Source of the DNA: Penicillium oxalicum
Taxonomy: Eukaryota; Ascomycota; Eurotiomycetes; Eurotiales; Aspergillaceae
Assembly: GCF_001723175.1 (NCBI RefSeq)
Contig: NC_064654.1
Span: 2,232,001-2,296,000 of the forward strand
Direction: 5' to 3'
DNA length: 64,000 bases
Position numbers and translations under genes: made by a program. This document shows, one piece after another, positions 23,059 to 33,324 of this stretch; position 1 is the stretch's first letter, and each line of letters opens with the position of its first letter. Below the pieces are notes generated by a model. The model did no database searches. It was not told where the DNA came from and saw only the letters and a program-made list of their open reading frames with translations.

Positions 23059-23491
23059 ACAGCCAGAATTATGTATGAATATCTACTTTGGGTTAAACTT
23101 GAACAAATGAAATGAGGGGAATTCATCCCTACCCACGAGAAGATTGTTTTCGATTATGTATGTGCAATCATCCCTGTGGTACACTGAGGTGATAGGTACC
23201 CGTCGCGATGGTACACAAGGCTCTTTACATCTACCTTTACCTTCCCCCACCCCCTCTTCCTCTACATTCAATTGTCCTCATTCATGATTATATGAGCGGG
23301 CGGTGAGAGATTTTAGTTTGGTACTCTTGTTGGACGGTTGAGGTTATATACAATACTCAATGCTACTATTTACTCCTCTGGATTGGGCCTTGCCCGGTAG
23401 CACACTCAAAAACAGCCATCAAATAGAATGAAGAGGAGGAAATGAGAAGGAAAAAGAGCTAAAAGGTTCAGACCAATACACACGAGACTCA
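23059..23491. other. Convergent 3' spacer
   Basis: About 430 bp between the PIN4 and HUT1-like stops, presumably both 3' UTRs. No coding or repeat feature was seen. Confidence 0.5.
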
Positions 23492-24877
23492 CTACTCCTT
23501 CTTCTTGGCAGCTTCCAACCTGGCTCGCTCCTTGGTCTTCTTTTCCTGTCTCTGCACCACTGCTTCGGCACCAATTCCGCCAAAGACAAGGGCGATTCCC
23601 AGCCACTGCCCCGGTTTCAAGGTGTGACCAAACCAGAACACACTCAACAGCATCGTCAGCATCTTGCGAGTCACGGTGACTGTAACGAGCAGAAGCGACG
23701 AGAATCGCGACAAGGTATAGAAAATGAACAGCTGCCCAACGGCTCCACAGGCAGCAAACCCGAGCACATGCTTCAAGGCCTCGGGATGCCGCGACAGAAA
23801 AGCGATAGATGAGGAAAGTTCTGTTTCCGTAGATGGTGGGATGGGCACGGGCAGAAGATTGTGCAGAATGCCGCTCTGAGAGAGCTGGGGCATCACCAAG
23901 AGATAGGTGGCGGTGAGGACGGTTGACAGAACATTCTGCGCAACCATCATTTGAGGGCCGGTGAACTTGGTGTAGAGCTGAGGAGAGGTGAATACATGAT
24001 CTTGTGTGGTGTTGGTCAACCCGTCCAGCAGCAGATTGATCGAGAGGAGGAAAATCCCCCACATCGATGAGCCAGATTGCTTGGCCGCTGAAGCGGCGAC
24101 CTTCTTGCTCGTGCTGGGGTGGTGGAGAGTGAATGTAGCAACTCCGAGAGTGACAAGGAGCACAACCATGTATTTGTAGAGCGGGTAGCGCTTGCGGAAG
24201 ATGGTCAGGTGGAGGGCCATGACCGGGAGGAGTTTGCATGATTTGGCCAGAATGAAGGTGAGATAATCAATGTGCGCGAGACTGGCGTACCCAAAGGGCG
24301 AAGCCAGCGAAGAGGAGATGCTGACGAGCAAGAGGGGGAAGAGAATACGGCGCGTCGGGAAAATTGAAGGGACGCTTTGGCTTCTTGGGGTTGAGAAGAA
24401 GAGGTAGAGAAAGCCTGTGATTGCGGCGAAAGTGGATTGGACGGTGTTGAGGACAAGAGAATACGTCCAGCGCTCTGTCGGCGGCTCTGGCTCCGACGCT
24501 GTCGGGGATCGAAGTGGGTAGCTCGTGGTCGTGATGGCTTCTTGCAGGACTCCCCATGACAGGCTGGAGATGAAGGTCTTGTAAGTAAAATGTCCACCAA
24601 GCTTCTCAAAGTCGTCGCGCAGGCCACCAAATCCTACTTACAAAGCTGCATATATGCCGAGGACACAGATGAGTAGCTGCATCAAGCCAGGAGTATCAGC
24701 CACCGACTCAACGGAAACCGGTGCTTGATGAGAGGAAGCACGGCCGTTGACAGGTGCCTGCTCAGCAATTTGCCCATTTCCACGTTTCTCTGCTGCTTCT
24801 GTTGCGTCGGGGTATGAATGCATCATCTCTGACGAGGGACTGCGCTGGAGCGGCATTGTTTGCTTTTGGCGGCCCAT
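23492..24877 (-). CDS. hut1: HUT1-type UDP-galactose/nucleotide-sugar transporter (SLC35B1 family)
   Basis: ER multispanning transporter of 435 aa in two exons: 24877-24642 and 24563-23492. Splicing yields GIYAAFLSWGVLQEAITT, the first-helix signature of SLC35B1/Hut1. Further motifs are LNTVQSTFAAITGFLYLFF, SLASPFGYASLAHIDYLTFI, AKSCKLLPVM, INLLLDGLTNTTQDHVF, and the late helices LFIFYTLSRFSSLLLVTVTVTRK and GQWLGIALVFGGIGAEA. About ten hydrophobic helices are visible. The C-terminus ends KKKE, a KKxx-type ER retrieval signal. Yeast Hut1 is linked to UDP-galactose import and ER homeostasis, and mammalian SLC35B1 to ATP/ADP exchange, so the substrate here is uncertain. The start is the ATG of MGRQKQT; MPLQRSP seven codons later is an alternative. 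Confidence 0.92.
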
Positions 24878-25525
24878 TGCGACTGGCTGCAGGAATTGAT
24901 TGGCGTGTATCGAGGCAAACGTGGGGAGAGGCAGTGTAAAATCTGGAGGTTGGAAGAGATAAAAGGGGTTCAGAGAGCTTTCCGTACGAAATTAACGGAC
25001 GAATGCTCAAATATAATCCTTTTCAAAAAAAGGGCATGCGGAGAGATGATGCCATGTGTTCACAGTGTTTAGCCTAAGGGTTGTTGGCCTGATCGATTGT
25101 CGATCCGCCCCACCGAAAAGTCCTGAGGAATGGGGATAATTTGGGACCAGTTGAGCCTCGTCACGATAGTTACTCCTCGGAACTTTTGGTCTGAGTAATT
25201 TCGTCAGCATGTTTTCTTTCCAGTAACACACTTTTGATTAGTCAATATAAAGCCAATGTTGATCAATTGCCTATTAAAAAACAACCGAGGAGATCAGATT
25301 GCATTCCCTGCATGTAAATTAGAACATTCTTAAAATTAGCTCCAAATGCAGAAGGCGGTCTTGTCTCAACGGGAGCTTTCACAAAAGCGGTGAGCTCGTC
25401 TGTCCAATTGAGGTTGTTAACATCTTCGCGTCGGCGAGGGAGAAAAAAGGCGCTGAAGGCCCAGGCGAAGAATTGTCACTATCGAGGAGGACAATATAGG
25501 GACCAACAAAACGAAAGAGGGACCC
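24878..25525. promoter_or_regulatory. Divergent promoter region, HUT1 / SEN15
   Basis: About 650 bp between divergent start codons, AT-rich in the centre (25220-25340). It should hold both promoters. No specific motif is called. Confidence 0.4.
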
Positions 25526-26149
25526 ATGCCACCTTACTCAGACCAGATGTCCGTACTAGATTCCTCAGCTCTCAGTCGACTCATTGAGTCAGAGTCCGCC
25601 TCGGCTGATCCTCAGGCGGCAACGACAATTCAAATCCTCCACAACCTCCAGCATCAGCATTTCTGGACCTCTCTTCAGATCCATGACATTTCTGGATCAT
25701 CTGATGGTTTGGAAGTGAACATCAAAGACAGTCCTCGGACGTTGATCTCGGGAATTCCGCCACATCGGGTCTATACTCACCCCGATGAGCAGTTGTACAT
25801 GCTAGAGAAGGCTATCACGGAAGATGACCTTCAGCCGGAGAGAGTCTTTGTCATACCCACGGCGCAAGGGCAAAAATGGAGTCTGCGCCGCATGGCCATG
25901 GCGTTTGATGCCTTGGCATCTCTTGAGAATACGATTGGCAACGAGATAGATGCGACGGATGCAACTGCGGACCCGGACAAGGCAGAGAAGCTCGGACAGT
26001 ACTATGAGAAGAAGCGGCAGGCGAAAGTCACAAAGGAATGGGGAACGAGACGTGCTTTGCTGGCGATGACCAACAGGGATATGGGTGGAGACGGTACTGT
26101 CGTCTATTACATTGTCCAGGAGGGGGAGGTCAAACCGAGACAGAACTGA
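25526..26149 (+). CDS. sen15: tRNA-splicing endonuclease subunit Sen15
   Basis: Intronless 207-aa protein matching the fungal Sen15 domain. ATTIQILHNLQHQHFWTSLQIH opens the domain; SGIPPHRVYTHPDEQLYMLE and EDDLQPERVFVIPTAQGQKW follow, then a helical end (MAMAFDALASLENTIGN) and RRALLAMTNRDMGGDGTVVYY. Sen15 is a structural subunit of the heterotetrameric nuclease that removes introns from pre-tRNA; it has no catalytic triad itself. The fungal version has an acidic/lysine linker (about 148-175), seen here. The start is the first ATG of MPPYSDQ; MSVLDSS is an in-frame alternative seven codons later. Confidence 0.82.
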   Translation: MPPYSDQMSVLDSSALSRLIESESASADPQAATTIQILHNLQHQHFWTSLQIHDISGSSDGLEVNIKDSPRTLISGIPPHRVYTHPDEQLYMLEKAITEDDLQPERVFVIPTAQGQKWSLRRMAMAFDALASLENTIGNEIDATDATADPDKAEKLGQYYEKKRQAKVTKEWGTRRALLAMTNRDMGGDGTVVYYIVQEGEVKPRQN

Positions 26150-26510
26150 GTACAACGACTACTTACTACCTACTGCCCGCCACGGGTCGGCCAGTCTCTT
26201 GACCCTGGTGACCGGGAGCCTTCTTCCATGCGAACTAAAAATACTTTTCGATGAAGAGTGAAGAGGTCACCGTGCCCATCATGCACAGAATTATAATTGC
26301 GAAATTAGCAAGGAGGATGTCGACACGAAGGCTCGCGTGCAGGCTATGTACAATACATAAAAAAAACCATGTGATCGCCTTTGGGTATATCCTTGGGTGG
26401 CAATGCAAATGCAAGGAGCTGAAGAAAGAGGGAGAGCAAGAGCCAGGTCACCAGTCAGAGGTCAGAAACATTCAAGATGCTTGGTGCTCGCTTGCTCTAA
26501 ATTGAGTATC
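26150..26510. other. Convergent 3' spacer
   Basis: About 360 bp between the SEN15 and SIP3-like stops. No coding feature was seen. Confidence 0.5.
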
Positions 26511-29500
26511 TTAGACCAGTGAATCCCGACTGGGCTGTCTCGAAATTTGCTCCTGCTCCTGACGACAACTGGTGCAGTATCGATCGTACCACTCCTTGAC
26601 ATTGTCCGCGTTCTTGCCGAATAACTTGTCCACCTTTGCGGCCTGCCGAGCCTCATTGCCCGCGGCCTCTTTCCCTTCGCCAAGAAGGATCTCAATCTGG
26701 CGGCAGCGCCGTACCTCTCCACGGAGCCATCGCTGCCACTCGTTCGCGATCACCTCTTTCTCAATACTGTTCACCACACGCAAGCCAACCAGAAGATTAT
26801 GCCTGTATTCGCCCAGTCGTTCCCGGGTCTCCAAAAACCGCTTGGCTGCGCTCTTGGCCACTGCATCGCGCGCGTTCTCTGTGCTCAATGAAAGTGGAAG
26901 GTCTGAGGGCTGAAGTCTATGCTCATTGAAAGCACTGAAACACGTGCTGTGGTTGCCGTCGTGAGGCAAAATGGTCGAATTAGCAATGGCTTCATCAATG
27001 TCTCGAAGGTAGATGGCTTTCGTCATAACCATATTCGGTTGGATACCCATTCGAGCCATGAAGTTGCTTGCATTCCGCTCATGCCACCACTCTCGACTTA
27101 TCGTTGACGTGTATAGGCCGTTGAGCAGTGCGCTCACGACGAGTAGACCCAGGATCACTTTATGCGCGTTCAAAGCCTTCACAGTCCAACCGATGAGGCC
27201 AAAGGACGACTGCATGAGGAATGATAATGCGCTTTCCAGGAACGACAGAACTGTCTCCATCATGAGGTGTGGCATCGTGCGATGGGTGCGTTTTCGTGTC
27301 TCTAGTTTCAAGTTGCCTCCCGCACCTGTGAATTGGGATACGTTACTTAATCGACCAACGTGGCCGAAGATGGTGATAGCTTTCTTGGTGCGACTGTGTG
27401 CGCCCAGCCGACGCACTTGGTCGCTGACCAAGTCCACAAGATCCAGTGCATCTTGCTCCAGATCGCCCCCGGCCCTTTGATCGATGATATCTAGTTTGGA
27501 GTTGGAATGTCAGGGCCCGCAAGTTGAAATCTGTACTCAATGTCATGACTTACGTTGTAGGCCAAATGGTTTTTTGAGCCATTCCACCTTCACGTAGATG
27601 GCGAGCTTGCACTTGGACTTTGCAACGAAGGTAATCACAACTTTACTGACAAGGCGGAATGAGCGCCGAAGAGGAAGATGCCACGGGGTCCGTTTATCAG
27701 TGACCACGTAGCACAGATGGTCGTTTAGCACATCGATGATCTGGTAATCCGATATGACATTGTTTTGAGACCGTCCTGTGTCTGTAGGTTAGCCTCTAGA
27801 GCTGCTGGCAGGAACATCATGATTCTTACCCAAGATATCCGTCGTTTGGATTTTGTATTGGAAGTCTCTTCGGAGATGACGGGCTTCCGTGCTAGTCCAT
27901 GGACCCTGTTTGATTTCTTCACATCCAAAGTGGCAGAAGTCAGCGATCAGAATCTGTACCGTTGCCCAGGTTTTCTAGCTTAACTTACCCTGGGCTTCAC
28001 GTTCATGAAGCAAAAGTTGCCAGAGGGCACTCTTATCGCCGAACAGGATGTGGAAAAGTGCCTTAGGGCTGACGTCGAGAGTCTTTTCGACCGCCAACTT
28101 GAGGTCACCCTGAGGAGTGTACTCGACAGGTTGAGTTGGCAGTCTAAACCTAGGGTGGTCTCGGTTTCTACCCCCTTTACCGCCATCCAAGTCGAGGTCT
28201 TTGTCAATGTAGATAGGAAGGTGAATATCATGGCCATTCCTGGCATCAATTCCAGACGAGGATTCTTCCCAGCTGTCAGCGCTTGATTGTCGGACTTGGC
28301 CACCACTCTCCATCTTAAGGAGTTCTTTGATGATACCCTCAAGTGTCATCTGCTGAACGGCGATTGATGCTTGAATCAAGAAATTAAGGCGTTTCTGCAA
28401 GAGTCGCAAGGGCTCAAGGAAAGTCTTGACAGTGATTCGACCAGGTACATCGCTACCGAGCGGCGGTATCAAATGAAGGAAGAGGAAATCACAATCACGT
28501 CCCGAAGCGGCAGTTACTTCCTTAATACCATCCAACGCAGCGCTAGTGGTCAAGACCAGGCCAAAGTGGTGGCTGTAGAAATAGATGCTGCGAGTAGTCA
28601 CATATGCACGCCCAGGGAATTCCTGTTGCTCGTTCGGGCTCCAGGTAGCTCTGAAAACCAGGACCAGAGGTTCGCTTTTCTTGACATCAGGGAACAGCAA
28701 ACGGAATTGAGCGTCTTGAATCCTCAATGGTTGCGGATAGACGCTGGGATATTCGGGTTCTGCGACCATTGCGCGTGCAGTTCGGTGGATTTTGGACGCA
28801 TCTTCTCCATCAAGGCTTACAGTCTGTCGATGGCGCGGTCCCGAAGGTTGCCAAGGTGTCACAGACTCGTCTGGAGGATCTGCCCGGGCCGTTATGCTAC
28901 CCTTGTCAGAATCACTGACCGCCGATGTCGAGCCGTCCTCGGTTGGAGACTCGGCCACATTGCCGTTGGTATATTGCTGCTCCCTCTGAAACTTGTTGAT
29001 GAAGCTCCAGTTGGAAGTTCCCCATAGATTCGCCATCATACCGCTGGGCATACCCCCTGTACTATCGGTAAAGCCAAGCCCAATTCCTCGTTCGCTGCTG
29101 ACCACCACTGCAGCTTTACTCATGCTTGTGGGTGCTGGGGGGTTGGCAAGTGTACGTGGAGCAAGGCTCAGTCCCGGGTCATCCAAATTGCTTGAGCTCC
29201 GCCCGCGACCGCGCTCGACATCCTTGAAACTGGTAGCTGCTGCGCCTCCGTAGGGCAGCAGATTATGGCTGGCAGAAATAAGGCTAGCAATCCCGCTTGC
29301 GGGTCCGGGAATGGATGGTGAGCTTGGGGCAGCATTGTTTGACTTGCGGTGTATATCCAACTTCTGAATGATCCGGGAAGTATGATCTCTGGCGTGTTCA
29401 CGAGCAGAGGACTCAATATCTAAACCGGTGAGTCTGCGGCTTGTGGCATCGGTGCTATTTCGCATGGCAAGGCCGTCACGATCAGGGACTGGAAGCGTTG

Positions 29501-31016
29501 AGCTTCTGTCAAAGTGAGAAGGTTCATCGCTGAGTATGGGCGTAAGAGATTCGCTCGGATCGGCAGTGAACTCCGGTGCAGGAGGCTGAGAAATTGAGAA
29601 AGCTGGATCCTGAACGGTCATTTTTCCGGAGATGGACAAACTTGTGCTAGTCGGGTTTTCCAAGGCCTTTTGTTTAGCGGCTTCGAACGCCCCTATCCAT
29701 TCCGTAAGCTCCTTTTGGGTTTCCGCCTGTAGAGTGATGCTGTTGTTCTTGGTCTTCACTTGAAAGCAAAATCGTCGTTCTTCTTGAAACGCGGGTCGAA
29801 CGCTACAGAGCAAGACTCCGATTCGCTCGCTCTCCTCAACTCCGCCAGTACGGGAGCCTTGTACAAGACACCCGAAAATACCATTCTTCAAAAACGCCCA
29901 ACGCCTGACCCAGACAGTGCGGCTTGGTCTCCCAGATACTGTCCGCAGGTTGAGCCATCCTTGCTTTTCTGGCCGGATCTCCTTGCCCACGTTCAGCGTA
30001 GAAAGCGGTCGTGAACTCAGGTAAGGTACAGTCGAGGTTGAATAGTCCTCCAGTTCCCGAGGGGGACGGGCGACCATTTCTGCAGCTTCCTCAATTTCCT
30101 TTCTTGTAGACAGAAGTTCGCGCTTGGCTGAACGATCACTCGCTTCCATTTCATGAACCCAGCCCTTGACGCGGTCCATTTCTCCAGACCATTTCGAAAA
30201 TGTCGAGTGATTGTTATTGTGAAATACACGGAACTCTCGCCACTGATCAAAGGATACCCGAACTAAAAGTCGGTCCAGTGCGTTGCGCACTTGAGGGGCC
30301 TGCACAGAGAAATCCAAAGATGCCCTCAGATACGCCTTTCGAGCCTCGTGAAGCTGAAAGGCCTCTTCCCTTAGGGCCGACGCTTCTTTGGACTTTGACT
30401 GAGAGGCGTATCGGGCTTGCAGGTAGTCGTATTGTTTTTGAGCATGCTCGAGTGTGCGGCGATTCTCCTGGCCAAGAGTTAGTCTATGACACACTCTCTA
30501 CAGAGCTGCATTCGCATTGCGACAAGTTGAATCAGGGTGCTCACCTTGAACTGTCGCAAATCCTCGTGAATGAACACGCGGATTGGTTCCGCAATCAGCG
30601 ACTCCATTTTCTTCGTAGCCATCACTAATCCGTTCCAGAGGTCCTTGGATCCTTCCCCACTTCTCCTCATCGCTAGGAGTGTGTAGTCATGGTCAACGAT
30701 AGCTTCTGAAACGACCAGAGGATTGGAGTAGGAGAGAAAGCTGTTCACTACACTCTCTATCCCCACAACCTCGGAAGCGAGCTTCGTGGCCGCTCTCGCA
30801 TACCCGTCCAGCCATCTTTCAATGAATTCGATCTGATCGCAGAAATGTAGTGTGGTCGCACGGAAAGTCGGCGAGTCGAGCGCGGCCTCTTTGAGTCCAA
30901 CCGGGCTAATCTAGAATGTCAGCCGTTTGGTCATTTGAGCCACAGAACATGCGATCCGCGTACACAACGCTGACAAGCTTCCCGACCTGGGGTAATGGAG
31001 GCGATTGATTCGACAT
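26511..31016 (-). CDS. SIP3/LAM-family BAR-PH-VASt protein (membrane-contact-site sterol transporter)
   Basis: Large protein of about 1394 aa in six exons: 31016-30966, 30910-30545, 30467-27989, 27916-27830, 27775-27554 and 27490-26511. The sum is divisible by three. Order of parts: a BAR-like helical domain (residues about 15-300, e.g. LKEAALDSPTFRATTLHFCD, ENRRTLEHAQKQYDYLQARY), a PH domain (about 320-440, EKQGWLNLRTVSGRPSRTVW to ELTEWIGAFEAAKQKA), a long disordered serine-rich linker, a GRAM-like segment (FPGRAYVTTRSIYFYSHHFG), and a VASt/StART-like domain (ALFHILFGDKSALWQLLLHE, then QGPWTSTEARHLRRDFQYKI). A transmembrane helix (KVILGLLVVSALLNGLY) lies near the C-terminus. Yeast Sip3/Ysp1 (Lam3/Lam1) are anchored at ER-plasma membrane contacts and the family moves sterols. 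The start is MSNQSPPLPQ; the exon 1/2 junction is the least certain. Divergent from KRI1. Confidence 0.87.
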
Positions 31017-31419
31017 CTAGCACATTTCTCCCGACACACGGTTGCTGCCAAGAATGCTTCGACGCCGCGCGACTATGCGCAAAAATCCGCACTCAGGAAG
31101 AGGTTGAGATTGTCTAGGATGATGAAGGGTGTTGCAGAAGCCTTAGGGGAGCTTCTTGCATGGTCGTGAGCGGCGTGAACCTCCCGGCGACCTGTTGATG
31201 GTTGGCCTTTTCGGGGCTGATTTAATTGGGTACGTCAGTGACAGGCCCGCGCTCCCCAGACTGGGCGCCTCAGCATGGCTGCCTGTGAATGCCTGACGAT
31301 ACAGGCAGTAATCAGTAGCTGATTTTCGGGTCTTGCGGGCGGTCAGAGAAATTTTTCTTTCTGCCGGCCGTAGAACGCTGGCAAGACGAAGCTCATCAAG
31401 GTATTCTCAAGAATCAACG
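31017..31419. promoter_or_regulatory. Divergent promoter region, SIP3-like / KRI1
   Basis: About 400 bp between divergent start codons. It should hold both promoters and leaders. No specific element was identified. Confidence 0.4.
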
Positions 31420-33324
31420 ATGGAGCCACCTTCGAAAAAAGCGCGAACTCTCTGGGAGGAGGACTCCAGTGAGTCAGGGGATGAATCGGGTGGTGTTTCA
31501 CTTACCAAGGGCTCAGAGGCGGAGTTCAAAATCAATGAAGATTATGCCCGCCGGTTCGAGTACAATAAGAAGAGGGAGGAGGTGCAGAAACGTATGGCTG
31601 TCCCTGTTAAAACTTGAGGCATAGAAGGCCAACTCGCTAATCTTTTCTTCCTCTCTAGTCGAATCCAAGTATGGCAAAGTCTCTGGGCTAGGCAAGCAAC
31701 GAGCCGACGAGGCCTCAGATGAAGATTCTTCCTCGGACGAGGATGAAGACGATGATGGTGAGCTTGTCACCGAAGCGGTTGACGCTGAGATCATGGCAAC
31801 TCTCAAAGCAATTCGCGAGAAAGACCCTCGGGTGTACGACGCAAATGCCACGTTCTACACGCAACTAGACGACGATGCCGCCAATGCCCCCAAAGAAAAA
31901 AAGGAAAAGCCGATTACTCTACGAGACTACCATCGCGAGAATCTTTTGAACGGAGTTGATGCCGCTGAAGAAGAAAGCAAAGAGACGATCAAGACTTTCG
32001 CTCAAGAACAAGCCGAATTGAAGGATGCGTTGGTCAAGGAAATGCATGCGGCTGATGCGGATGAAGACATGGAAGACGCTGATGACAACTTCTTGGTCCG
32101 CAAATCTGGTGGGGCCGACGTTGTTCCTGAGAAGGAGGTCAAGCTGGATATTGAGAACGCCGACAAGGACCCCGAAACATTCTTGTCTAACTTCATGTCC
32201 GCTCGCGCTTGGATCCCCGAGGGGGGCCGACGAGAGCTTCACCCATTCGAGTCAGATGATGACGAGGAACTCGACCGCGCCGATGCCTTTGAGGAGGCGT
32301 ACAACTTCCGCTTTGAAGATCCCAATAAGCTGAATGAGAAGATTATGACGCACGCTCGTGACACCACCAACAGTCTGTCTGTTCGTCGAGAGGAGAAGAG
32401 CGCGCGCAAGAAGATCCGCGAAGCTGAGCGTCAGCGCAAAGAGGAAGAGAAGAAGCAGCGGGAGACCGAGAAGAACCGGTTGCGTAAACTCAAGGCGAGG
32501 AATTGCAGAAGAAGGTGGCCCAGATCAAGGAGGTGGCGGGCCTACGAGCCGCTAAATTCACCGACGAAGATTGGGCGCATTTCCTTGATGAGGCCTGGGA
32601 CGACAACGAGTGGGAGAAGGAGATGCAAAAGCGCTTCGGTCAGGAATACTACGAAGAGCCCGAAGACGAAGGCAAGAAACATCCTAAGAAGCCTACCTGG
32701 GATGATGACATTGATATCAAGGATCTGGTCCCCGACTATGATGACGAAGAAGAAGCTGCTCAGCTTGCCATCGACTCTGACGAAGATGAGGAGCAACATG
32801 GTGATGATGATGACGCCGGTTCTGCGCCCGGGACGAAGAAGAAGAGCAAGGCTGAACTGAAGCGAGAACAGAAGCGTGATGCTCGTAAGGAAAAATTGCG
32901 AATTGAGGAGGCCATTGAACGCAACTTGGATCTCGACATCACTCTCCTTCCCGGTGCCACCAAGAAGAATTCCACTCGTTTCCGCTACCGCGAAACCTCT
33001 CCTCAGAGCTTCGGTCTGACCGCGCGCGATATCTTGATGGCCGATGATAATCAGCTCAATCAATTCGCTGGCCTCAAAAAGCTTGCCTCATTCCGTGATC
33101 CCGAAAAGAAAGCCAAGGACGAGCGAAAACTCGGAAAGAAGGCTCGCCTGCGCCAGTGGCGTAAGGACACTTTCGGCAGCGAAGAAGGACCAATTATTCA
33201 GCTCTCTGCTCATCAGCCTGCGAATGATGCAGCGAAGCATACAGACCACGATGAGGCCAAGGTGGATATTCGTGAAGGTGACGGTAGCGGCAGGAAGAAG
33301 CGAAAGCGCTCCAAGAAGCACTAA
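31420..33324 (+). CDS. kri1: KRI1 ribosome biogenesis factor, with an apparent 1-nt deletion
   Basis: Nucleolar protein for 40S subunit biogenesis; essential in yeast, partner of Krr1. Exons are 31420-31591 and 31659-33324. Recognisable parts: MEPPSKKARTLWEED, EFKINEDYARRFEYNKKREE, ESKYGKVSGL, the acidic run DEDSSSDEDEDDDGE, IMATLKAIREKDPRVYD, DPETFLSNFMSARAWIPEGG, then the core KFTDEDWAHFLDEAWDDNEW and the C-terminal domain LDLDITLLPGATKKNSTRF, ASFRDPEKKAKDERKLGKKA and a basic end RKKRKRSKKH. The reading frame breaks at about 32495: RLRKLK is followed in a different frame by EELQKKVAQIKEVAGLRA. There is no GT-AG intron and no missing residue, so one base appears to be absent (total length is one short of a multiple of three). 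Protein identity is secure; the break is discussed in findings. Confidence 0.93.
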
